IMG/VR virus record: IMGVR_UViG_3300037166_000180
Location: 1-39,862 of that record
Source: a virus
Length of the DNA: 39,862 bases
Direction: 5' to 3' (one strand)
Positions 7,041-14,152 of the stretch are shown piece by piece. The position numbers and the translations under genes were made by a program. Under the pieces are notes generated by a model that searched no databases, was not told the DNA's origin, and was given only the letters and a program-made list of their open reading frames with translations. Every line of letters begins with the position of its first letter. The first letter of the stretch is position 1.

Positions 7041-9662
7041 ATGACTGAGTCACTCCAGAGTTACGAAGAATTCCTTCACGCCAAAGTCCTTTCCATCCCC
7101 GACATGGGGATTGTCGTGCAAGAATCTGAAATCAACCCAATTCTCAAGCCACACCAGAAAGCAATCGTCAAGTGGGCAGTTAAACGCGGCCGCGCCGCCA
7201 TATTCGCGGCCTTCGGCCTCGGCAAGACGGTCATGCAGTTGGAGATTCTTCGTCTTGTCTGCGCCAGGGTCGGCGGCCGCGCTCTGATCGTCTGCCCGCT
7301 CGGAGTGCGCTTCGAGTTTCTGAAAGATGCCGCAATGCTCGGCATCGAAGCCAAGTTTGTCCGCAGCATCGAGGAGTGCGGAGAAACAGGCATTTACCTG
7401 ACCAACTACGAAACCGTGCGAGACGGAAAGTTAGACCCCCGCCTCTTCACTGCAACCTCGCTTGATGAGGCCGCATGCTTGCGCGGATTCGGCGGGACAA
7501 AGACCTTCCGATCTATGATGAATCTCTTTGAGGGCAGCGGACTCTATCGGTTTGTAGCCACGGCAACTCCCTCACCCAATGACTTGATCGAGTTGCTAGC
7601 CTACGCCGCATTCCTTGACATCATGGATATTTCAGCCGCCAAGACGCGCTGGTTCAAACGTAACAGTGAGCAGGCCGACGAGTTGACGCTGGTCCCCAGC
7701 CGTGAGCATGAATTTTGGCTATGGTGCTCCACGTGGGGAGTCTTCCTGCAAGCACCTTCCGACCTTGGTTTTGACGATACCGGATACGCGCTGCCGAAGA
7801 TGACTGTTCGCTGGCATGAGATTCCTTCAGACCACTCGGAAGCCGGTCAGGAGCCGAACGGACAAGGCCGTCTTCTCAGCAACTCCGCCATTGGCGTAAC
7901 CCATGCGGCCCGCGAAAAGCGCAACAGCCTAGATCGTCGCATTGCCACAATGCAGGAAATCATTGAAACCACAGACCTCACTCTCTACGGATTTGACCAG
8001 TTCATCGTTTGGTGCGAACTCAATGATGAACAGAAGGCCGTGGATGAGTTAGTGCAATCCATGGGCGCCACATGCAGCTCGCTCTATGGCAAGCAAGGCA
8101 TCGATGAGCGAGAGATTCTCATGAAGCAATGGCGCGACAAGGAGACGCAGGCCTTTGTCACCAAGCCATCCATGTATGGGGCCGGCTGCAATCTCCAGCA
8201 GGCGCGCCATGCTATCTTCCCCGGAGTGGGTTACAAGTTCTATGCCTTCATCCAGGCCTGCCACCGCATTTATCGCTTTCTGCAAGAGCGAGACGTGATC
8301 ATTGACATCATCTACACCGAAGCCGAGCGGGAGATTCGACGCGCCCTTGAAAAGAAGTGGGAGCAGCACAACGAGATGATTGCCAACATGACGGCAATCA
8401 TCCGCAAATACGGCCTGGGGTCGAACGTGCTCGAAGAAACGGCTACCCGGAAGATGGAGGTGGAGCGCGTCGTCGCCAGCGGCGAGAACTGGAAGAACGT
8501 CAACAACGATTGCGTTCCCGAGACGGCCTCCATGCCGGATAATAGCGTCGATCTGATTCTGACCAGCATCCCGTTCAGCACGCAATACGAGTACTCTCCC
8601 AGCTTCCGCGACTTCGGACATTCGGAAGACAACGAGCATTTCTGGCAGCAGATGGACTTTCTCATCCCCGAACTTTTGCGCGTTCTCTCCCCCGGCCGAG
8701 TGGCAGCCATTCACGTCAAAGACCGCATCACGCCGTCCGGCATGACAGGCATGGGTTTTCAAACGGTCTACCCGTTCTCGGATGACTGCGTACAGCGGTT
8801 CATCAAGCATGGATTCGGATTCCTTGCACGCAAGACCATCGTTACGGATGTTGTGCGAGAGAACAATCAAACCTATCGCCTGGGATGGACAGAGCAATGC
8901 AAGGACGGAAGCCGCATGGGCGCCGGAATGCCGGAGTATCTGCTGATCTTTCGCAAGCCTCCCACAGATACTAGCAACGGCTATGCCGACAAGCCCGTGG
9001 TGAAGAGCAAGAAGAAGTACTCGCGCTCGCGCTGGCAGATTGACGCGCACGGCTTCATGCGCTCCAACGGCAACCGATCCATCACGCCAGCGGACTTTGA
9101 AGGCATTCCTCATGAGCGCATTTTCAAGCTCTTCCGGCAAGACTCCATGCGCCAGGTCTACGACTATTTCAAGCACATCGATCTGAGCGAGAATCTGGAG
9201 CGCTGCAAGGAATGTGGACACATCCACGTTGGGGACCATAAGTGTGGACAATGCCCATGCAAGATTGCCGGCAGCCGCCTCCCAGCCACATTCATGCTTT
9301 TGCAGCCGCAGAGTTGGAATCCCGATGTGTGGACCGATGTTGCCCGGATGCGAACCCTCAACATGCAGCAGCAGACCACTGGCCACGACCAGCATCTCTG
9401 CCCCATGCAAGAGGATATTGCAGTCCGCGTCATCGAGCAGTTTTCCATGGAAGGCGAAACCGTCTTCGACCCCTTCGTGGGCATCGGCACCGTGGCCATG
9501 CACGCCGTCAAGATGGGACGCAAAGGCCTTGGCGTCGAACTTTCTGAAGTCTATTTCGCCGACGCCGTGCGCTACATGAAAGCGGCCGAGGCATCGCTGG
9601 CCACTCCCACACTTTTTGATCTGATTGACATGGAAGCACAGGATGCCGTGGTTCTCGCATGA
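7041..9662 (+). CDS. SF2 helicase fused to a DNA methyltransferase
   Basis: The product has 873 residues. The N-terminal half is an SF2 helicase: FAAFGLGKT (55-63, Walker A), LDEAA (141-145), TATPSPND (174-181) and QACHRIYR (405-412). The C-terminal half is a permuted SAM-dependent DNA aminomethyltransferase: DLILTSIPFSTQYEYS (motif IV, about 504-519), then VFDPFVGIGT (808-817) and GLGVELSEVYF. TSIPF stands where TSPPF is more usual. Between them lies a CxxC/CxxC zinc ribbon near 715-735. Fusions like this occur in phages and are expected to methylate adenine or N4-cytosine, with the motor acting on DNA. The target cannot be read from sequence. The stop overlaps the next start (ATGA). Confidence 0.85.
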   Translation: MTESLQSYEEFLHAKVLSIPDMGIVVQESEINPILKPHQKAIVKWAVKRGRAAIFAAFGLGKTVMQLEILRLVCARVGGRALIVCPLGVRFEFLKDAAMLGIEAKFVRSIEECGETGIYLTNYETVRDGKLDPRLFTATSLDEAACLRGFGGTKTFRSMMNLFEGSGLYRFVATATPSPNDLIELLAYAAFLDIMDISAAKTRWFKRNSEQADELTLVPSREHEFWLWCSTWGVFLQAPSDLGFDDTGYALPKMTVRWHEIPSDHSEAGQEPNGQGRLLSNSAIGVTHAAREKRNSLDRRIATMQEIIETTDLTLYGFDQFIVWCELNDEQKAVDELVQSMGATCSSLYGKQGIDEREILMKQWRDKETQAFVTKPSMYGAGCNLQQARHAIFPGVGYKFYAFIQACHRIYRFLQERDVIIDIIYTEAEREIRRALEKKWEQHNEMIANMTAIIRKYGLGSNVLEETATRKMEVERVVASGENWKNVNNDCVPETASMPDNSVDLILTSIPFSTQYEYSPSFRDFGHSEDNEHFWQQMDFLIPELLRVLSPGRVAAIHVKDRITPSGMTGMGFQTVYPFSDDCVQRFIKHGFGFLARKTIVTDVVRENNQTYRLGWTEQCKDGSRMGAGMPEYLLIFRKPPTDTSNGYADKPVVKSKKKYSRSRWQIDAHGFMRSNGNRSITPADFEGIPHERIFKLFRQDSMRQVYDYFKHIDLSENLERCKECGHIHVGDHKCGQCPCKIAGSRLPATFMLLQPQSWNPDVWTDVARMRTLNMQQQTTGHDQHLCPMQEDIAVRVIEQFSMEGETVFDPFVGIGTVAMHAVKMGRKGLGVELSEVYFADAVRYMKAAEASLATPTLFDLIDMEAQDAVVLA

Positions 9663-10915
9663 ACTTAGGCGCCTACTACAACGAAATCGACCCGAAGAAG
9701 GCCGCATGGCTGCGCGAACTAATCAATCGCGGCCTGATTGCGCCGGGAGACATAGACGAAAGGAGCATCAAGGATGTCAAAGCAGCCGATGTTATGGGAT
9801 ATACCCAGTGCCACTGGTTCGCCGGCATCGGCGTCTGGAGCTACGCCCTCCGGCTTGCCGGATGGCCTGACGACCGTCCCGTCTGGACTGGCTCCTGTCC
9901 GTGCCCCAGCTTCAGCGTCGCAGGCAAAGGCAAAGGTTTTGATGACCCTCGTCACCTCTGGCCTGACTGGTATTCCCTCATCCGCCAGTGCCGCCCTCCA
10001 TTCATCTTTGGAGAACAAGCTGATGCGGCGGTTAGATTCGGCTGGCTCGACCTTGTTTGTGGAAACTTGGAAGCGGCGGAGTACGCCGTTGCGGCGGCGG
10101 TATTGGGAGCACACAGCGTCGGCGCGCCCCACAGACGACAGCGGCTTTACTTCTGTGCCGACACCCAACACTCCCAGCGGGGGTCCAAACTCGAAATCAA
10201 CTCCGACACACACGGGAGGGATGGACTTAGATGGATGTGCGACACTAGCCGCAGTTCCCACCCCGAACGCGATGAAGGGAGGCCAGACGAGCCGGAGCGG
10301 GGCGCGGAAGGGGGAACTACTGATGGGCGGGATTGTGCAACTGGCGACAATAGGGACGCGAGGAATGTGGAGACAGGGCACGGAACCGGCAATCCAGCTG
10401 GAGGATCAAGTCTTTCTGGCTACAATCCCAACTCCTGCGGCATCGGACGGGGAGCGCGGCGGAACGATGACGGAAGCGATGACCGGCCAATCGTTGACAC
10501 AGAAAGCATCTCTTGCAACCGTGGCTACCCCGCGCAGCGAGGACTCGCAATGTGCGGGGGCGCACAGGGAATCACCGGAAACGCTGCACTCTCAGGCGAA
10601 CTTGGCATCGATATCGACGCCAAGTTCGCGCGACTACAAGGACACTTCGGGAATGTCCGAGACTGGCGTGGACCCGGATGGCTCGACCCGCTCACGGCTA
10701 GATCAGTTGCCGAGGCAGGCGCAACTCGCGGCTTCTGGGCCGACTGCGATTGGTGGTACGGCCGCGACGACAAGTTCCGGCCAATTGGACCTGGAATACA
10801 GCCGCTGGCTCATGGGGTTGCCAACCGAGTGGTCAAGCTGCGCGGATACGGCGATGCAATCGTTTCAGAAGCCGCGGCGACGTTCATAGCCGCCTACATG
10901 GAGGCAGTCCTTTGA
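9659..10915 (+). CDS. C5-cytosine DNA methyltransferase
   Basis: The product has 418 residues. The visible motifs are FAGIG (54-58, SAM site), GSCPCPSFS with catalytic Cys82, GEQ at 118-120 in the place of ENV, GAPHRRQRLY (155-164), and the C-terminal PIGPGIQPLAHGVANRV followed by RGYGDAIV. It would transfer a methyl group to cytosine C5 in phage DNA. The stretch 170-340, where the target-recognition domain should lie, is Gly/Asp/Arg-rich and poorly structured; a second long frame runs through it and may constrain it. It starts within the stop of the helicase-methyltransferase gene. Confidence 0.85.
   Translation: MNLGAYYNEIDPKKAAWLRELINRGLIAPGDIDERSIKDVKAADVMGYTQCHWFAGIGVWSYALRLAGWPDDRPVWTGSCPCPSFSVAGKGKGFDDPRHLWPDWYSLIRQCRPPFIFGEQADAAVRFGWLDLVCGNLEAAEYAVAAAVLGAHSVGAPHRRQRLYFCADTQHSQRGSKLEINSDTHGRDGLRWMCDTSRSSHPERDEGRPDEPERGAEGGTTDGRDCATGDNRDARNVETGHGTGNPAGGSSLSGYNPNSCGIGRGARRNDDGSDDRPIVDTESISCNRGYPAQRGLAMCGGAQGITGNAALSGELGIDIDAKFARLQGHFGNVRDWRGPGWLDPLTARSVAEAGATRGFWADCDWWYGRDDKFRPIGPGIQPLAHGVANRVVKLRGYGDAIVSEAAATFIAAYMEAVL
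9774..10889 (+). CDS. Overlapping gene inside the cytosine methyltransferase gene
   Basis: The product has 371 residues in a different frame of the same strand, with AAAGGAG 8 bases before its ATG. I recognise phage-family signatures throughout: SSLENKLMRRLDSAGSTLFVETWK (78-100, in two blocks), RRRYWEHTASARPTDDSG, then six spaced LA(S/T)(V/I)xTP-like units near 126, 158, 190, 215, 247 and 277, LDQLPRQAQLA, and finally SGQLDLEYSRWLMGLPTEW. The last block is strongly conserved in proteins usually annotated as hypothetical next to or within phage dcm genes. Function unknown. Because both frames carry family motifs over the same bases, I regard it as real dual coding rather than a shadow. Confidence 0.65.
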   Translation: MSKQPMLWDIPSATGSPASASGATPSGLPDGLTTVPSGLAPVRAPASASQAKAKVLMTLVTSGLTGIPSSASAALHSSLENKLMRRLDSAGSTLFVETWKRRSTPLRRRYWEHTASARPTDDSGFTSVPTPNTPSGGPNSKSTPTHTGGMDLDGCATLAAVPTPNAMKGGQTSRSGARKGELLMGGIVQLATIGTRGMWRQGTEPAIQLEDQVFLATIPTPAASDGERGGTMTEAMTGQSLTQKASLATVATPRSEDSQCAGAHRESPETLHSQANLASISTPSSRDYKDTSGMSETGVDPDGSTRSRLDQLPRQAQLAASGPTAIGGTAATTSSGQLDLEYSRWLMGLPTEWSSCADTAMQSFQKPRRRS

Positions 10916-11205
10916 ATCAGCGCCGAAACACCAAAGTTCGCCAGATGAGATCGAGTGTTGTTGTGTCAAATCTAAAACGAAAGGAGCCTGCGTACTTTCT
11001 TGAACAGCCGCAGCCTGGGCCCGAGACGCCTCAGGCTGCGGCGCCTAATCTGCCCAACGTCCGTCAAATCGAACAGGCCTATTGCCCAATCTGCCGCGCC
11101 GCTCGCGGCCGCCGCTGCGAAGAGAAAGGCATGGTCATCTATTGGCATCACCAAAAACGAATCGAAAATGCCATCCTTTGCCTGCAACTCAACTCAAAAC
11201 CGTGA
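10912..11205 (+). CDS. Small zinc-finger protein
   Basis: The product has 97 residues. The TTG at 10912 is chosen because GGAGG lies 7 bases upstream and it overlaps the methyltransferase stop; an ATG at 10945 lacks a ribosome site. The C-terminal part has YCPICRAARGRRCEEKG followed by a conserved HHQKR, the layout C-x2-C-x8-C...H of a small phage zinc finger that usually reads CPxCGAxPGxxC. The N-terminal half is Pro/Gln-rich and probably disordered. It may bind nucleic acid, possibly as an accessory of the modification block. Confidence 0.6.
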   Translation: MNQRRNTKVRQMRSSVVVSNLKRKEPAYFLEQPQPGPETPQAAAPNLPNVRQIEQAYCPICRAARGRRCEEKGMVIYWHHQKRIENAILCLQLNSKP

Positions 11206-11312
11206 TACACTCATTTCAATCAGCCAGCTCCCTCCAAAAATCCTCGTAGTTCATCCCACCTTCGCGTTTTCCCTCTTGCTTACCAAAATCTCCACTTCTC
11301 ACTGGCCCGAAA

Positions 11313-11334
11313 AAGCCGGGAGGAATCCCGGCTT
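11313..11334 (-). terminator. Candidate intrinsic terminator of the leftward late operon
   Basis: AAGCCGGGA and TCCCGGCTT form a perfect 9-bp stem with a GGAA loop. On the minus strand the stem is followed by five T residues (complement of the A-run 11310-11314), as expected for an intrinsic terminator of leftward transcription leaving the large terminase gene. On the plus strand no T-run follows. Confidence 0.55.
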
Positions 11335-11336
11335 GC

Positions 11337-11366
11337 TTGCTATGAATTTTCATAACATGGTATATT
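11337..11366 (+). promoter_or_regulatory. Candidate sigma70-type promoter for the small gene at 11386
   Basis: TTGCTA (11337-11342) and TATATT (11361-11366) are separated by 18 bases. The predicted start near 11373 would leave a very short leader with the ribosome site at its beginning, which weakens the call. Confidence 0.3.
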
Positions 11367-11385
11367 TCTGAAAAGGAGGTGTCCG

Positions 11386-11619
11386 ATGGACCTCAATCCG
11401 AATTATCTGATCCAAGTCGAAGGATGGCGCGGCGTAATCCGCCAATCAGAGGACATTTCTGCCGCAGATACTGCGAAAATCAACGCGGTCATTCTCCACT
11501 ACTCTGAAATTTCCAAAGCCAAGATTGAAAGTGACACCGAACACTCAAAACGTGTTTCGGCCTTGATATATGGATTTGTGGATACACCTTGCGGTCCGCG
11601 ATTGGAGATTGCCGCCTAG
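11386..11619 (+). CDS. Small protein of unknown function
   Basis: The product has 77 residues. AAAAGGAGG lies 7 bases before the ATG, one of the best ribosome sites of the window. The sequence is soluble and mixed alpha/beta with no cysteine cluster or membrane segment; I do not recognise it. It stands alone on the plus strand after a 180-base spacer. Its TAG overlaps the terminase stop on the other strand (CTAG), so the two transcription units meet head to head here. Confidence 0.6.
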   Translation: MDLNPNYLIQVEGWRGVIRQSEDISAADTAKINAVILHYSEISKAKIESDTEHSKRVSALIYGFVDTPCGPRLEIAA

Positions 11620-13247
11620 CGCTTGCGCAGCGGCAATCCCTTCGCCCTGACCCGGTCTTTGTCCGCTAGCCGTTTCGTCTCAATCAGGCTCTGCCGAGCA
11701 ATTGCCGTCGCATCCGCCCCGCGCTTGCGCATCGCGTCCAACTTCTCCTGCACCTTCATCCGCTCCGGCTTCACGCTCTCCAGCATCCAGGTGTTGTACG
11801 CATAGGCGATCATGTCGTAAAGATCGTCCATCGGATCGCCATGAATCTTCTTCACGGCCCGGCGCTCGTCGACCACGCGCGTGGCCAGAGAATTGAACGT
11901 CTGTTTCATCTTGTTGGTCAACACCAGATATTGGTTCGCCAACCCGTTGTATAGGTTCTGTGCGTTGTCCTCCGGGTTTTTGTGGCTCTTCACCGAAACG
12001 ATGCCGTATTCAGCGAAAACCTCGGCCATCAGTTCAAACCGGCTCTTGCCCTCGTCATGATGCTGGTCCATGGCCGAATCCATCACTACGAACATCACGC
12101 GCGGCCGTTCCTCCCCCATCCTCGGCTTGATCCACAATTCACAGCATTTTTTGGCGAACTCCACCGCGCTCATCTTCTTTTCGACCAGCTCGCCCGATCC
12201 AAACACCCGGCCCGATTCGTCAATCGAAAACCAGCCCGCCGCCGCCGAACTGTTCACATAGCCAAAATCGATCGATAGAAAATGGTTCCACCACCATTCA
12301 TCCTCGATGGTGTGGTAGGGAATCATCCACTCCGGCCTCAAGAAGCCGAAGTACAGGCTCTCGGCGTTGCACCAGCATCCGTGCAGCAGTTGCATCTGGA
12401 TTTCTGGCGTCTGCGAGAGCAGCTTGTTGACCTTGTCCTGCCCATAGAGCGGATTGTCTGTCACAGCCGCCGGGAAAAAAGCAGTCGTCATGTGCACCAG
12501 TTCCGCATTCGAGGGCGGCCACTTCCAACTGGCGCCGCTGTAGACCCGTCCTGGCCACACCGATGTGTGCCGCGGATCACTGTCCCGCTCGTTTGCCGGA
12601 AAGTGCAGCGGGCACCTGTTCCGCAGAAATACGGCCATGTGCCAAATGTGCCCAACACCACCAGGGTTTGAAGCCAGCCGCATCCGCACTCGCAGGCGCG
12701 GGTCCACCGCCGCCAGCCAAGGAACAATCGTGCGCACGCGCTTCTCCGGCTGCAAGCCGCTCTCATCGATGCCAATCCAGCTTTTAGGGTTCCCGCGGTA
12801 CTTGCCCAGATCCTTGTCTTGCGCCAGATATCCAAACCGAATGCGCGCGCCCGATGGAAACTTCCATTCGCCGCCGCCCGTCCGCTGCCGATACTTTGCG
12901 CCCAACGGCAGATAGGCCTTTTCCATCCGATCTCCTACCTGGTCCATCTCGCCCAGGCTCTCGCGAAGCAGCAGTCCTCTGAAGCTCGGGATGCGGTACT
13001 CCTGCATCGCATCGCCCACCAGAAAGTCTGTCTTGCCGCCGCCGCTCTGCCCGCCAAAGAGCAGCAGCTCCGCCGGCGAGCACAGCGCCGCCTGCTGGGC
13101 CGGATTCAGCGGCCACCAGTCCGGATTCACGCCCATCGGCAGCGATCGCACTGGCGCAAAATTGTGAGGAATGAACAGCCGCGCGGAATCCACCAGCGGC
13201 GGCGGCGGCGCCTTCCATGCTGGCGATCCCTGGAGGATAGTAATCAT
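11616..13247 (-). CDS. terL: Terminase large subunit
   Basis: The product has 543 residues. The ATPase half shows GQSGGGKT (66-73, Walker A) and WIGIDES (157-163, Walker B with catalytic Glu). The RNase H-like nuclease half shows SIDFGY (Asp327), VMDSAMD (Asp390) and DPMDDLYDMIAYAYNTW (471-487), which supply the metal-binding acidic residues. The protein pumps DNA into the prohead and cuts concatemers. Its start overlaps the small terminase stop by four bases, and its last bases overlap the stop of the convergent small gene. It is the last gene of the late operon. Confidence 0.93.
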   Translation of the reverse strand: MITILQGSPAWKAPPPPLVDSARLFIPHNFAPVRSLPMGVNPDWWPLNPAQQAALCSPAELLLFGGQSGGGKTDFLVGDAMQEYRIPSFRGLLLRESLGEMDQVGDRMEKAYLPLGAKYRQRTGGGEWKFPSGARIRFGYLAQDKDLGKYRGNPKSWIGIDESGLQPEKRVRTIVPWLAAVDPRLRVRMRLASNPGGVGHIWHMAVFLRNRCPLHFPANERDSDPRHTSVWPGRVYSGASWKWPPSNAELVHMTTAFFPAAVTDNPLYGQDKVNKLLSQTPEIQMQLLHGCWCNAESLYFGFLRPEWMIPYHTIEDEWWWNHFLSIDFGYVNSSAAAGWFSIDESGRVFGSGELVEKKMSAVEFAKKCCELWIKPRMGEERPRVMFVVMDSAMDQHHDEGKSRFELMAEVFAEYGIVSVKSHKNPEDNAQNLYNGLANQYLVLTNKMKQTFNSLATRVVDERRAVKKIHGDPMDDLYDMIAYAYNTWMLESVKPERMKVQEKLDAMRKRGADATAIARQSLIETKRLADKDRVRAKGLPLRKR

Positions 13248-13969
13248 CCGATCTTGATCCGGCCGGCTTTACGCACTGGCGGGTTGATCGCTTCTGCGGG
13301 ATGAATTGAACCTGTTGCATTCAGGTTTCGAACTGCTGCTCGAAGCCGGTCGTTTGCGGGCGGAACGGAATAATTTTCGGAATATTTTGCGCTCGTTTTT
13401 ACAACTTCAGGCGCAGATTCCGGCGGATCATTCTCTGGCTCTTGTGTTTCCGATCCCTGATCTATGATCCCTGTTCCCTGCTTTTCTGGTCCCTGCTCTT
13501 GCCGTTCATCCGGCAAGAGCGAAGCCACTGGCACGCCCATCGGTACAAAGGCTTGATAGAAGTTCGGTGCGCCTGTGTTTTCCTTGGCTCCATTCGGCTC
13601 CAGGCTCTGCGTATTTCCTGCCCGGATGCGCCCGGTGATCACGTTGCCCAGCCGGATAGCCTCCAGAATCAGGGGTCCATGCTTGGTTTCGTCCAGGCCA
13701 ATGACTTTCAGCAGCTTCCGATCCAGAATCTCGTTGGTCAAGTTTTCCGTCTCAACCTGCTGCTTGGCGCGCTCGACTCGGAGAACCTCTTCCTGGCGTT
13801 CAATCTCGTCCTGAACCTCCGGCCGGTTGAATACCCTCACGGCCTGATTTTTGGCCACATGGGCCTTTTCCGCAGCCTTGTAAATATCGCGGTACTTCAC
13901 ATACCAGGTGGCGAACTTCTCCCCTTGCCGATCCAGTTGCCGCTCCTCCTTTGGCGTTTCCCTTGGCAT
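13244..13969 (-). CDS. terS: Terminase small subunit-like DNA-binding protein
   Basis: The product has 241 residues directly before terL with an ATGA overlap. The N-terminal part (about 15-65) contains KFATWYVKYRDIYKAAEKAHVAKNQAVRVFNRPEVQDEI, a helix-turn-helix followed by NRPEVQ, typical of small terminases that recognise the packaging site. A coiled coil follows (about 60-85). The C-terminal 100 residues are Pro/Glu/Gln-rich and look disordered; their DNA at 13453-13495 carries CCCTG-type repeats like those in the spacers. The family assignment rests on the motif and the position. Confidence 0.7.
   Translation of the reverse strand: MPRETPKEERQLDRQGEKFATWYVKYRDIYKAAEKAHVAKNQAVRVFNRPEVQDEIERQEEVLRVERAKQQVETENLTNEILDRKLLKVIGLDETKHGPLILEAIRLGNVITGRIRAGNTQSLEPNGAKENTGAPNFYQAFVPMGVPVASLLPDERQEQGPEKQGTGIIDQGSETQEPENDPPESAPEVVKTSAKYSENYSVPPANDRLRAAVRNLNATGSIHPAEAINPPVRKAGRIKIG
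13453..13495. repeat. CCCTG-type repeats inside the small terminase gene
   Basis: ATCCCTGATCTATGATCCCTG and TTCCCTG, then GTCCCTG, occur within 43 bases and encode the disordered C-terminal part of the protein (QGPEKQGTGIIDQGSETQ). Confidence 0.7.
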
Positions 13970-13981
13970 TGCTCCGCACCC

Positions 13982-14152
13982 CTAAACCCGTTGGCCGTGC
14001 CGTAGATATTTCCGCTCGCGCGGCATAAACTTCATGTCCGCCGCTTTCGGCGCCTTCGCCTTTTTATAATCTTCCGCTGGGCACTCGCTGAGAAACATGC
14101 TCTTGAAAGCGCTTCCTGATTCTTGCCCGTCCATCCGTCTCGCGAAAATCAT
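13982..14152 (-). CDS. Small basic protein of unknown function
   Basis: The product has 56 residues and starts at an ATG preceded by AAAAGGAG at good spacing; a GTG at 14176 is less likely. It overlaps the 3' end of the HAD-domain gene by 89 bases in another frame. The sequence is Lys/Arg-rich (YKKAKAPKAADMKFMPRERK) and unrecognised. The ribosome site and the fit between two late genes support it. Confidence 0.5.
   Translation of the reverse strand: MIFARRMDGQESGSAFKSMFLSECPAEDYKKAKAPKAADMKFMPRERKYLRHGQRV

Noticed and set aside
8049-9707. 552-residue minus-strand frame opposite the helicase-methyltransferase
   Set aside because: It lies antisense to a clear gene, with His/Val-rich composition typical of shadow frames and no motif or ribosome site.
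11206-11385. Possible tRNA or small RNA in the 180-base spacer
   Set aside because: No cloverleaf or acceptor-end pattern; the only structure is the hairpin called as a terminator.
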